Shown in pieces: positions 1-7,355 of a stretch of 17,311 bases of DNA (positions within the stretch are counted from its first letter, which is position 1; every line of letters begins with the position of its first letter). A program made the translations under genes and the position numbers. Source of the stretch: JANNHK01 sp034408875 (GTDB lineage Bacteria > Actinomycetota > Acidimicrobiia > IMCC26256 > PALSA-610). The stretch lies in NCBI GenBank assembly GCA_034408875.1, contig JAWXCJ010000015.1, positions 1 through 17,311 of the forward strand, given 5' to 3'. The notes beneath the pieces were generated by a model that saw nothing but the letters and a program-made list of their open reading frames with translations, ran no database searches and was not told the origin of the DNA.

Positions 1-103
1 ACCCAGAGCACGCCGTTATGCGATGGATCCGCCGGTGCTGCGGCAGTAGCCATAGATGATCCGCAGCACCGGCGGATCCATCGCATAACGGCGTGCTCTG
101 GGT
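1..103. repeat. Perfect 43-bp inverted repeat with 17-nt loop at the left end (probable fold-back)
   Basis: Positions 1-43 are the exact reverse complement of 61-103, separated by 17 nt (44-60). The repeat is cut by the window edge, so the arms may be longer than 43 bp. Read on the minus strand, the right arm plus the loop continue the toxin-like gene that starts at 304, while the left arm is a mirrored copy that interrupts it just after its conserved ...VLRIIYGYC segment. That is the pattern expected when a strand folds back on itself during amplification or assembly. A natural giant hairpin is possible but less likely. Confidence 0.9.
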
Positions 104-304
104 AGCGGGTGTCTCCGGAGGGCATGGAGATCGGAGCGCGCGGTGACGATCGGAATGTGATTCCTCGCGCGTGTCGTCGTTGAGGTCTCGTCCGTGCTGC
201 TCCAACGCGGTCAGTAGTGCCATCACCTCTCCGAAGACTTCCTGGTCGGCCTCCGCCAGCTCCTCGAGCCATCGCTCGAACAACGGGTGGTATCGGATCT
301 CCAC
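44..304 (-). pseudogene. HigB-like (phage Gp49-type) toxin, frameshifted and cut by the fold-back
   Basis: A GTG at 304 opens a frame reading VEIRYHPLFERWLEELAEA, then EVFGEVMALLTALEQHG. This resembles the N-terminal half of actinobacterial HigB/Gp49-like RelE-superfamily toxins, which are mRNA-cleaving ribonucleases of toxin-antitoxin pairs. The family continuation (ESHPIVTARSDLHALRR, then DPPVLRIIYGYC) is present but in another frame. Removing one base of the AA at 154-155 joins the two parts exactly at the conserved E-S-H-P-I-V. The gene then runs into the mirrored copy at 43 and has no natural C-terminus. In HigBA pairs the antitoxin usually follows the toxin, so it would lie beyond the left edge. 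Family call is by eye; I am fairly sure of the fold and of the frameshift. Confidence 0.6.
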
Positions 305-317
305 GGATGCATTTCAG

Positions 318-327
318 CACATATGTG
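318..327. promoter_or_regulatory. 10-bp palindrome upstream of the toxin-like gene
   Basis: CACATATGTG is a perfect palindrome 13 nt upstream of the GTG at 304. Its position would suit an autoregulatory operator or promoter element of a toxin-antitoxin operon, but only one copy is seen and no clear -10/-35 pair goes with it. Confidence 0.25.
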
Positions 328-383
328 GTGAACCGCATGGCGGGGGGTTGACCCGTGCTAAGGCGTTCCCGTCGGCCCTGTGA

Positions 384-773
384 GCGACCAGATCCTCTCC
401 TTCGAGCGGCGGAAACCCGGCGTGGCGCGCGTCGCCGGCGCTCGGGCGCGAACTCCCGACACCACCCCCCGACGCGCCGACACCGTTCTCCCTCGCCGAC
501 CCGGATCGCGCGAGCGGAATCCTGACCGCCGCCGGCTACGACCACATCGACTTCGAAGCGGTCGACGAGCCCATCGAGTTCGGCTCCGACGCCGACGACG
601 CGTTCGCGTTCATGCAGACGCTCGGCATCGTCCAAGGGCTGACGCACGACCTCGACGACGGCGGTCGCGCGGAAGTGCTCGCCGCGCTGCGTAAGACCAT
701 CGATGCCCACGAACAGGCCGACGGTGTGCTGTTCGGATCCGCTGCGTGGCTGATTACGGCGCGGCGGACATAA
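384..773 (+). pseudogene. C-terminal remnant of a class I SAM-dependent methyltransferase
   Basis: The frame opens after a TGA at 381-383 and ends at TAA 771-773 (129 codons). It has no good start codon near its beginning. It encodes the tail typical of one actinobacterial methyltransferase family: GRELPTPPPDAPTPFSLADP, then GILTAAGYDHIDFE, DADDAFAFMQTLGIVQGLT and the terminal GVLFGSAAWLITARR. The SAM-binding Rossmann half, which should occupy roughly the first 150 residues, is absent, and the toxin-like gene lies immediately upstream in the opposite direction. I therefore read it as a 5'-truncated, non-functional remnant. The tail itself has no internal stop or frameshift, so truncation may be recent. 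The methyl acceptor cannot be inferred. Confidence 0.7.
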
Positions 774-783
774 CGAAGAGCGT

Positions 784-2676
784 TCAGTTGTCGAGAATCG
801 TTCCGGTTCCCGTGGCGCGCGCCACGGTGACGCCCGCGGGGTTGACGCCGGTCAGCGTGATCGTGAACGTCTTGTCGACGTCGACGTCGACGTCGATGTC
901 GGCCGCCGACCAGATCGGCACCGACACGTTCTTGCGCCACGTGCTTCGATTGAACTTCAACGTCCCCGAGAGCGGTCCGCCGAAGTCGCCGCCACCGGAA
1001 GCACTCGAACTGTGGGTCGCGGTGCCGGGTGTGATCGTGTACGTGACCGTGAACACCGCCGGTGCGATTTCGGAGAGCGTGACCGGTACCACCAGGTTCT
1101 GCTGACCGCTCGAGGCGGGCACGATGGCGGCGTCACCCACGCCGATAGTTGCGCCTCCCGCTCCGCCGTCGTCGTTCAACACGGTGGCGGACCCGACCGC
1201 GCGCCCCAAGCTGTAACCGCCGGTCGGGTTCGACAGCGTGATCGCGAACGTCTCGTCGGGTTCGGGTGCGGTGTCGCCGAAGACCGACACCATGACCGTC
1301 TTGGATGCCGAACCCTTCGGGAAGCGCAGCGTTCCGGTCATGGTCCTGAAGTCGACCCCCGGCTTCTTGCTCGGTCCGCCCGTGGCCGTGCCGCTCGTGA
1401 CTGCGTAGCGCACCGTCACCGGCGCGTCAGCCGGTTCCGAGAGCGTGACCGCAAAGGTCATCTTCCGTATCCCGGTGTTCCCTTCGAGCATCGACTGATC
1501 GCCGGCAGAGACGGTCGCCGGCCCACCGGGAACCGGCACGAGTTTCGAAATCGTTCCGTCGAGCGCGCCGACGTACAACTCCCCGCTGTGGTCTTCACCG
1601 AACGTGGTGGGCGAACTGAACGTCTGCGGGAAGTCGCGCTGTGCGCCGTCGGCCCACGCCGCGATATTCGACGCGCACAGGTCCGTGTACACGTACGCGC
1701 CGTCGAGGTTCGCGATCGCGGAGCCGCGGTACACGTGACCGCCGATGACCGCGCAGTAGCCGTCGTCGTGGGACAGTTCGAAGATGGGGTTCTTGCCGTT
1801 GGGCGGTTGCGCGCCGCCGTTGTAGGGATGGAATCCTTCGCGCAGGTTCCAACCCCAGTTCGAACCCTTCTCACCCGCGGCCGCGAGGTCGACCTCTTCG
1901 TACTCGCCCTGACCGACATCGGCGATCAACATCTCGCCGGTCAGGCGGTCGAACGAGAACTTCCACGGGTTGCGCAACCCGTACATCCAGATCTCGCCCC
2001 GCCGGTTCGCCTGGCCGACGAACGGGTTGTCGGCCGGGATCGTGTACGGCAACGTCGCCGACGGCGCCGGGTCGATGCGCAAGATCTTCCCGAGCAACTC
2101 GTTGAGGTCTTGGCCGTTCTGGTCGGGGTCGCCGCCGCCGCCGCCATCTCCGGTGGCGATGTAGAGCATGCCGTCGGGGCCGGTGACGATCTGGCCGCCG
2201 TTGTGGTTGCCGCGCGCGCTGTGCTCGATGCGCAGCAGTTCACGACGCGACGACACAGTCGCGACGTCGCCCGCCATCGTGTACTCGGCAACAGTGATGT
2301 CGCCACCGGACTCGGTGTAGTCGACGTACAACTTCGTGCCGTCGGGTGAGAACGTGAGCCCGAGGAGACCGCGTTCGCTGCCGGACCCAACCGTCAGCGC
2401 GAGTACGGCAGTAGGCGACACAACGCCAGTCGTGCTGACGATGCGGACCGTTCCCGGCTGCTCGGCGACATACAGGCGGTTGTCGCCGGCTCGGAATGCG
2501 ATCGCGACCGGGTCCGACAAGCCGGACGCAAAGGGCGCGACGTCGAGCTGGACCGCGTCGAGGTCGGCCGCGGCGGCCGGTGAAGTGCCGACGGCGCCCG
2601 CGGCCAACCCCGCACAGGTGACGACACTCACGAACAACGCGCCCAACCGGCGCCGACCAACCTTGCGTTCCGTCAC
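784..2676 (-). CDS. Secreted glucose/sorbosone dehydrogenase-like protein with two Calx-beta domains
   Basis: 630 aa from a GTG at 2676, with a strong AGGAGAG ribosome site about 7 nt upstream. Residues 1-37 are an export signal (R-K-V-G-R-R-R, hydrophobic core, alanine-rich cleavage region), so the protein is probably extracellular; the double arginine leaves Tat export possible. Residues about 45-380 are a PQQ-type sugar dehydrogenase (GSDH) beta-propeller: ERGLLGLTFSPDG at 101-113, NHNGGQ at 157-162 whose His158 matches the family's general base, the Asp-rich TGDGGGGGDPDQNG at 175-188, and GLRNPW at 233-238. Cys308 and Cys334 could form a disulfide. Two Calx-beta-type domains follow (about 386-503 and 509-630), usually Ca2+-binding adhesion or spacing modules. 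It likely oxidises an aldose or other alcohol with PQQ; the substrate is unknown. No operon partner is seen. Confidence 0.88.
   Translation of the reverse strand: MTERKVGRRRLGALFVSVVTCAGLAAGAVGTSPAAAADLDAVQLDVAPFASGLSDPVAIAFRAGDNRLYVAEQPGTVRIVSTTGVVSPTAVLALTVGSGSERGLLGLTFSPDGTKLYVDYTESGGDITVAEYTMAGDVATVSSRRELLRIEHSARGNHNGGQIVTGPDGMLYIATGDGGGGGDPDQNGQDLNELLGKILRIDPAPSATLPYTIPADNPFVGQANRRGEIWMYGLRNPWKFSFDRLTGEMLIADVGQGEYEEVDLAAAGEKGSNWGWNLREGFHPYNGGAQPPNGKNPIFELSHDDGYCAVIGGHVYRGSAIANLDGAYVYTDLCASNIAAWADGAQRDFPQTFSSPTTFGEDHSGELYVGALDGTISKLVPVPGGPATVSAGDQSMLEGNTGIRKMTFAVTLSEPADAPVTVRYAVTSGTATGGPSKKPGVDFRTMTGTLRFPKGSASKTVMVSVFGDTAPEPDETFAITLSNPTGGYSLGRAVGSATVLNDDGGAGGATIGVGDAAIVPASSGQQNLVVPVTLSEIAPAVFTVTYTITPGTATHSSSASGGGDFGGPLSGTLKFNRSTWRKNVSVPIWSAADIDVDVDVDKTFTITLTGVNPAGVTVARATGTGTILDN
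874..900 (-). repeat. 6-bp tandem repeat inside the second Calx-beta domain
   Basis: The plus strand reads GTCGAC three times, then GTCGAT and GTC (4.5 units of 6 bp). On the coding strand this gives alternating Asp and Ile/Val, residues 593-601 of the dehydrogenase. The unit keeps frame, so it looks like slippage expansion of an Asp-rich strand or loop. Confidence 0.8.
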
Positions 2677-2888
2677 GGTCTCTCCTCCGTCGCGCGGTGC
2701 GCGCTGGGGTTCGGTCTACCCGAGTTGGTGCCGATTTCGAACGAAACGCTCAACGACAATGAATCGCTTGTCGCGGAAATGTGCCGTTCGGCCCCCACGC
2801 TCTACGCGAAATGACCCCGCCATCGGGCCGATGCCCGACCTCTCGCTTTGCCGTGGTCAGCGACAGGAATGCGGCAAGATCTCTCCGC

Positions 2889-3642
2889 ATGAGCAAGCAC
2901 GCGCACGGGCACGGGCACGGGCACATGGGCGAGGTCGACTGGGAACGCATGGCGGCGCTCACCGAACTCGAAGGCGAACTGCTCCTCGCGTATGTGACCG
3001 ACACCGCGGCTTGGGTCACCGAGCTGCGGGGTGACGCGCCACCGGTTCGCCACATCGTCGACATCGGCAGTGGCCCTGGCGTCGGTACGTGCGAGCTCGC
3101 CCGAGTGTTTCCCGAAGCCGATGTGGTCGCGGTCGACGGTTCGCCGGCGATGCTCGAACGGGCGCGGCGGCGGGCCGTCGCTCAGGGCCTCGACGCCCGC
3201 GTCAGCACGCACCAAGCCGAGTTACCCAACGGGCTCGACGGACTCGGTCCCGCCGACCTGATCTGGGCGTCGATGTCGCTGCACCATGTCGGCGCCGAAG
3301 TCGCGGTCCTGCGCCTGCTCCGCGCCGTTCTCGGTCGCGACGGCGTCATCTCGGTGCAGTCGGCCGATCTTCCGTCGATGCTCACCGCGGCCGGGTTCGA
3401 TGTCCTCGGTTCTCGCATCGCCCGCGTGCGCTTCGACCCGCCGGTGCCCGACGTGGCTCGGCAGGTCGCGCTCGGGCGCTTGCGCCGCACACGCGAAGAG
3501 CTCGGCGACGGCCTCGACGGCGACGACCTGCACACGCTCGACGTGCTCGTCGACCCCGACGACGCGCGGCGTGATGCACCGCGCCGACGTGGTCGTCGCT
3601 TCGTCGCGTCAGATCGTGATCGCCCGCCCGACCGGGGGGTGA
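2889..3642 (+). pseudogene. SAM-dependent methyltransferase with His-rich N-terminus, internal deletion and frameshift
   Basis: The likely start is ATG 2889, giving MSKHAHGHGHGHMGEVDW; a His-rich leader of this kind is typical of the family. SAM motif I is VDIGSGPGVGTCELA, followed by AVDGSPAMLERA and DLIWASMSLHHVG, so the N-terminal Rossmann core is complete. After GRDGVISV the sequence jumps to SADLPSMLTAAGFDVLGSR. About 45-60 residues that family members carry between these two blocks are missing, in frame. Near 3567-3570 one base has been lost. Restoring it brings in the expected tail GVMHRADVVVASSRQIVIAR with a stop at 3640-3642. Without it the frame runs on to 3731 through non-homologous sequence. 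Two independent lesions make this a likely pseudogene. Its 3' end lies 4 nt from the end of the convergent oxidoreductase remnant. Confidence 0.7.
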
Positions 3643-3645
3643 CGC

Positions 3646-4313
3646 TCAGTCGAGGACGACGACCGTGCGCCCGACCGTCTCGCGGTTCGCCATCGCTTCG
3701 ATCGCGGTCGGGATGTCGTCGAAACCGATGACGGAGCCGACGACCGGCTTCACCTTCCCGGCCGCCACCAGCTCGACGACCTCGCCCATGATCTGTTCTC
3801 CGAGCGCGGCGGCGGGGAAGTTCCAGCCCATTGCCGTCTTGAGGAACTCCGACATGTCCGGCTGCGCGTAGGCGAGCATCACGCCGCAGAGCTTCAGGTT
3901 GCCGAGCATGATGCGGCGCGGCACCAGGAAGGGTTCGTCGGCCACGACCTTGTTCGACGCGAACCCCATCATTACGTAGCGCCCGTTGTACTTCGTGCAC
4001 TTCATCGACGGTGCCCGCGGTCGCGAAGACCCGCGCGCCGGCATTCACTGCGAGTTGCACCGCGGTCGAACAGCCCGAGCCACGCGAGATGAAACGGGAA
4101 ATACAACGCGGCCGCGCCCGGCAACGGGATCGAGTCGGGCATCTCGAACGTCGAGACGACCGGGCACACCGCGTATTCGGCGAATCCGCCGTTCGCGCCC
4201 TTCGGCATCGCGACGACGCGGCGTCCCTGCCACGTCTCGGCGCCGGCGCCGCACGCGTCGACGATGCCCATGACTTCCATGCCCGGGCTGAACGGCAGCT
4301 CGGGCCGGACCAT
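3646..4313 (-). pseudogene. Zinc-type alcohol dehydrogenase / NADPH:quinone oxidoreductase remnant with two internal deletions
   Basis: Three blocks in family order but different frames. Block 1 (4313 to about 4062): RPELPFSPGMEVMGIVDA, GRRVVAMPKGANGGFAEYAV, then ALYFPFHLAWLGLFDR. Block 2 (about 4062-4005): AVQLAVNAGARVFATAGT. Block 3 (about 4003-3646): MKCTKYNGRYVMMGFASNK, then KPVVGSVIGFDDIPTAIEAM and GRTVVVLD with the natural stop. About 60 N-terminal residues are gone. So are about 20-25 residues between blocks 1 and 2 (the glycine-rich nucleotide-binding segment) and about 50 between blocks 2 and 3. Both internal joins change frame, so no complete enzyme can be made. The family reduces quinones or enones with NADPH. 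The blocks are well conserved, suggesting recent decay or a technical deletion. Confidence 0.72.
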
Positions 4314-4315
4314 CC

Positions 4316-4456
4316 ATGGGCCCGGAGCAACCGACCTACAAGCTCGACGAAATACTCGCCGCCGACACGCTGCTCATCGGGCGCGTGGCGTACGAATCGT
4401 TCGCGGGCCCCGTGGCCCACGGTGGCGGTTCGTCCAGTCGCTACCGTGCTCGATGA
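4316..4456 (+). pseudogene. Fragment of a dihydrofolate-reductase-family (RibD C-terminal-like) protein
   Basis: A 46-codon frame from ATG 4316 to TGA 4456 contains YKLDEILAADTLLIGRVAYE then SFAG, which matches the middle of YyaP/RibD-C-like DHFR-family proteins (family form KLDE-LLAADALLLGRVTYEGFA). Both the N-terminal strand-turn segment and the C-terminal half are missing. The family's following P-W-P can be read in the next frame, hinting at a one-base shift near 4407. It begins 3 nt from the start of the opposite-strand oxidoreductase remnant, so two remnants abut head to head here. No function is expected. Confidence 0.5.
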
Positions 4457-4495
4457 ATCTTCGCCCGTAGCGCAGTCGTATCGAGTGTGGACGCA

Positions 4496-5854
4496 ATGAC
4501 CGAACGCGAGCATCTCGAGGTGCAGATCCCGGAGCCCGGACCCGCGACGATGCGCGTGTTCGGGCATCTGCTGCTGAACACGCTCATCAGCGGCGTTACC
4601 AGCACGTTCCTGTGGTTTGCGCTGACGTTCTGGGTCTACATCGAAACCAAGTCGGTTGTCGCGACCGGCGTCATCGGTGGCGCCTTCAGCCTCTCGTCGG
4701 CGGTACTCGGCCCGTTCTTCGGTACGTACGTCGACCGACACCGCAAACACGCGGTGATGATGCTGGCGACGCTGACGTCGACAATTTCGTTCACGGTCGC
4801 GACCATCGTGTACGTCGCCATCGACACCGACGATCTCCTCCAGATGAGCGGACCGTGGTTCTGGTTGCTCATCGGCTTCACGTTGTTCGGTTCAGTTGCC
4901 GCGATGATGCGCAGCATCGCCCTCTCGACGTGCGTGACGCTGCTCGTTCCCGAATCCCGCCGCGACCGTGCCAACGGCATGGTGGGCACGATCACCGGTG
5001 TTTCGTTCGCGGTGACGTCGGTGTTCAGCGGTTTGATCATCGGGTTCTTCGGAATGGGATGGGCGTACACGGTCGCGTTGATCCTCACGGTCGTCGCTCT
5101 TGCCCACCTCGCGACGATCGCGATTCCGGAACCTGAGCCCGAGCCGATCGAAGTCAACGGCCGACAGAAGTACGTCGATGTACGCGGCGCCGTCGACGCG
5201 ATCCGGGCCGTCCCGGGCCTGTTCTTCGTGATCGGCTTGGCCGCCTTCAACAACTTGCTCGGCGGCGTGTTCATGGCGTTGATGGACGCGTACGGGTTGT
5301 CACTCGTGTCGGTCCAAGAGTGGGGACTGATCTGGGGCGTGATCAGCCTCGCGTTCATCGGGGGCGGTCTCGCCGTCGCGCGCTTCGGGCTCGGTCCGAA
5401 CCCGTTGCGCCTGATCGTCGTGGGCAACCTCGTCAACTGGACGGTGTGTTCGCTGTTCGCTGTGCGCTCGTCGATCGTGCTGCTCACGCTCGGGATGCTC
5501 ATCTGGCTCGCACTGGTGCCGGTGATCGAAGCGGCCGAGCAAACCGTGCTGCAACGGTCGATCCCGTTCGAGCGTCAAGGTCGCGTGTTCGGGTTCGCGC
5601 AACTCGTCGAGAACGCGGCGTCGCCCCTCACTGCGTTCTTGATGGCGCCGATGGCCGAAGCGGTGTTCATTCCGTTCATGACCGACGGTCGTGGTGCCGA
5701 GTTGATCGGCGACTGGTACGGCACGGGAACGGATCGCGGCCTCGCGCTGATGTTCACGCTGGCCGGCATCTTCGGCATCGTCGTTTCGTTGTGCGCCCTC
5801 GCCTCGCGCCCTTACCGCCGCCTCTCCCGTGAACTCGTCGCAGCATCCAACTAG
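4496..5854 (+). CDS. MFS transporter (DHA3-like drug/macrolide efflux type)
   Basis: ATG 4496 gives 452 aa; an in-frame GTG at 4487 would add three residues, and neither has a clear ribosome site. Ten or more hydrophobic segments follow a short polar N-terminus that includes an acidic/proline stretch (IPEPGP). The loop after the second segment has GTYVDRHRKHAV, the MFS motif-A-like G-x-x-x-D-R/K signature. A charged central loop (IPEPEPEPIEVNGRQKYVD) separates the two six-helix halves. A short extramembrane insert near residues 390-415 (TDGRGAELIGDWYGTGT) precedes the last helix, as in DHA3-type macrolide-efflux-like proteins. Likely role: proton-driven export of a small molecule across the inner membrane; the substrate is unknown. 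The gene is intact although it sits between gene remnants, so it is probably under selection. Confidence 0.85.
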   Translation: MTEREHLEVQIPEPGPATMRVFGHLLLNTLISGVTSTFLWFALTFWVYIETKSVVATGVIGGAFSLSSAVLGPFFGTYVDRHRKHAVMMLATLTSTISFTVATIVYVAIDTDDLLQMSGPWFWLLIGFTLFGSVAAMMRSIALSTCVTLLVPESRRDRANGMVGTITGVSFAVTSVFSGLIIGFFGMGWAYTVALILTVVALAHLATIAIPEPEPEPIEVNGRQKYVDVRGAVDAIRAVPGLFFVIGLAAFNNLLGGVFMALMDAYGLSLVSVQEWGLIWGVISLAFIGGGLAVARFGLGPNPLRLIVVGNLVNWTVCSLFAVRSSIVLLTLGMLIWLALVPVIEAAEQTVLQRSIPFERQGRVFGFAQLVENAASPLTAFLMAPMAEAVFIPFMTDGRGAELIGDWYGTGTDRGLALMFTLAGIFGIVVSLCALASRPYRRLSRELVAASN

Positions 5855-5991
5855 TGCCGCGTCCGTCAACGTTCACCCGGTTTCAGATTGCGTACGGCGG
5901 ACGGCGGCGACGTGGAGCCCCTCCCGCCCCGTCGATCGGTGCGGCCTGCTCTCCTGGCAGAACAGCGCCAGAGCGGGCATTGTGTGCGGCC
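5855..5991. other. Intergenic spacer between MFS and SnoaL-like genes
   Basis: 137 nt without a convincing gene or terminator. CATTGT at 5978-5983, 8 nt before the ATG at 5992, could be a weak -10 box of a leaderless transcript. I see nothing else. Confidence 0.4.
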
Positions 5992-6432
5992 ATGGACGAG
6001 AACTGGACAATCAACGACGCCGAGCGCGCCGCACGAACGCAAGGTGTCTGGGACGCGCTACTCGCCGGCGACTTCGCAACTGCGCTCGACTCGAATACTG
6101 ACGATGTGATCTTCGAGAACGGTCCCGGCGCGGGCCCGTGGCGACGCACCGACGGCAAGGACAGCTTCGTCGACATGGCTATGAAGTTCATTCCGATCTT
6201 CGGTGAGTCGTGGAAGCAGGTCGGGACGTGTGTCTTCGCGAACGATCAGTTCGCGGTGACCCTCGTGGCGGAGACGGGCAAACACGAGAAGAGCGGCGAC
6301 GTGTTCGACAACCGTGCGATCTACATCAATCGGTTCGACAAGGATGGCAAGACCGAGCGCGTGTGGACCGTGGACCTCGACAGCGAGGAAATGGACCGCT
6401 TCTGGCAGCGCAACCCCGTGGAAGGCGCATAG
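5992..6432 (+). CDS. SnoaL-like / NTF2-superfamily protein
   Basis: 146 aa from ATG 5992. The frame is open further upstream, but only this start puts the first helix (NDAERAARTQGVWDALLAGD) at the N-terminus as in the family. The pattern fits the SnoaL-like NTF2 fold: a first helix, then DFATALDSNTDDVIFENGPG, a central GPWRRTDGKDSF segment, and beta-strands CVFANDQFAVTLVAE and RAIYINRFDKDGKTERVWTV. Members are small cone-shaped enzymes or binding proteins (ketosteroid-isomerase-like, polyketide cyclase-like, limonene-epoxide hydrolase-like) or have no known activity. No residue set allows a substrate to be assigned. Same strand as the MFS gene, 137 nt downstream; a joint transcript is possible but not shown. 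Confidence 0.75.
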   Translation: MDENWTINDAERAARTQGVWDALLAGDFATALDSNTDDVIFENGPGAGPWRRTDGKDSFVDMAMKFIPIFGESWKQVGTCVFANDQFAVTLVAETGKHEKSGDVFDNRAIYINRFDKDGKTERVWTVDLDSEEMDRFWQRNPVEGA

Positions 6433-6485
6433 CTGCCGTTCCGCGCCGGGTTGCTGATCCGCGGTCCGCGCCAGAACGCGCGCTC

Positions 6486-6852
6486 ATATGCACGCCTGGA
6501 GTCGCCGTCGTCGCGCCGAAGCCGGGCGAGACGACGCCGCACGCGCTGAGGTTCGTTACCGGACCGACGACCGTCCCGTCGTACCGGCAGCCGCAGAACG
6601 TCTACGTGGAGTTCCGCCAAGTCAAGCCGGGCCAGACGCCGCAGGGTGTCCTCATCACCCACTCCGCTCCGACTGCCTACGGGTACCACGGCCAGTTGTC
6701 GGAGGGCCGCAACCACTTCCTTACGCGCAACGGGCTCCTACTACGTCAAGCCCGGTAGCCGACTCCAATTCCCGCGCGACGACCAAACCGTCACGATCGA
6801 GGTGCAAAGCGTGACGAGCGACCGGGCCGTTGTGCAGGTCACGGTGACCTGA
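6486..6852 (+). pseudogene. Frameshifted C-terminal part of a secreted protein, possibly a metallopeptidase beta-domain
   Basis: From about 6486 one frame reads TPGVAVVAPKPGETTPHALR, then VYVEFRQVKPG, QGVLITHSAPTAYGYHG and GRNHFLTRNG, running to a TAG at 6758. The sensible continuation, SYYVKPGSRLQFPRDDQTVT then IEVQSVTSDRAVVQVTVT and TGA 6850-6852, is in the next frame, so a one-base change lies near 6720-6735. The layout of a YVEFRQ strand, a GVLI strand and a final beta-rich strand pair resembles the C-terminal domain of secreted M6/M11-like metallopeptidases. No catalytic HExxH is present because the N-terminal part is missing. Family assignment is tentative; remnant status is better supported. 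Confidence 0.45.
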
Positions 6853-6888
6853 GCGCGGACGTGGGTCGGGAACCGGCATGCTGGTTGG

Positions 6889-7212
6889 GTGGGATACAGG
6901 GAATACCGGGCGCACCCCGCGTGGCAGAAGACGGGCAACCCGCGGTTCCCGATCGTCGCCCGTTTCGACAAGTCGTGGTGGGTGCTCCGCGCGAACGCGT
7001 TTCCTGATCACCCGATGTGGACGCTCTTCGTCGACGGGCAACGCCGCTTCGATGTCGACGATCCTCCGGCGGCGTGGGGATCGCTCGCCGAAGGAGATCT
7101 CCCGGCCGCCGACGAATCGACTGCGGTCGACGTCCTCCGGCCCGTGAAGAACTACGCCGCGTTCGGAAGTGAAGTCGGGCGCGCGTGCGCGAATCCCGCT
7201 TGCTGCAGTTGA
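6889..7212 (+). CDS. Small conserved-looking protein of unknown function
   Basis: 107 aa from GTG 6889 to TGA 7210-7212. I do not recognise a named domain. It opens with a basic and aromatic stretch (GYREYRAHPAWQKTGNPRF), then ARFDKSWWVLRANAFPDHP and MWTLFVDGQRRFDVDD, and ends in CANPACCS, with three cysteines in six residues. Codon choice has the G/C-rich third position of neighbouring genes, and the aromatic, proline-spaced composition looks like real protein rather than a chance frame. No signal peptide or membrane segment. The terminal cysteines could bind metal or form disulfides. No ribosome site or promoter is obvious; the start is the first in-frame one available. Confidence 0.55.
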   Translation: MGYREYRAHPAWQKTGNPRFPIVARFDKSWWVLRANAFPDHPMWTLFVDGQRRFDVDDPPAAWGSLAEGDLPAADESTAVDVLRPVKNYAAFGSEVGRACANPACCS

Positions 7213-7324
7213 GGCCTCGGACCTTGTCGAGAAGCTGCAACAGGTTGTGTGCCGCCAGTTCGACCTCCTTGTGGCGCCACTCCGCGGCGAAGTACTGGCA
7301 GGCGATCAGACCGCTGCGATGCAC
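7190..7324 (-). pseudogene. Unrecognised coding remnant
   Basis: Minus-strand frame from GTG 7324 reads RSGLIACQYFAAEWRHKEVE then LAAHNLLQLLDKVRGLN before degenerating into arginine-rich sequence antisense to the gene at 6889-7212. Codon use in the first 40 codons is gene-like (mostly G/C third positions, amphipathic helical pattern). I do not recognise the family. It lies just downstream of the MDMPI remnant in a different frame, so it is probably another fragment rather than part of that gene. It could be chance. Confidence 0.25.
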
Positions 7325-7355
7325 ACGGCGCAAGTCGCCGTAGGGTCGGCGCCCG

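Noticed and set aside
1012..2349. Long plus-strand open frame (445 codons) across the sugar dehydrogenase
   Set aside because: It is antisense to a clearly recognisable secreted dehydrogenase, is arginine/valine-rich without domain pattern, and arises from G/C-rich third positions.
2781..2888. Upstream extension of the second methyltransferase
   Set aside because: The 36 extra residues have no family similarity; the His-rich leader from ATG 2889 is the normal N-terminus.
2891..2930. GGGCAC tandem repeat
   Set aside because: Explained by the His-Gly leader of the methyltransferase, a family feature.
3182..4750. Minus-strand 522-codon open frame
   Set aside because: Only a short stretch (AVQLAVNAGARVFATAG) is meaningful and belongs to the oxidoreductase remnant; the rest is arginine/serine-rich antisense of the methyltransferase and the start of the MFS gene.
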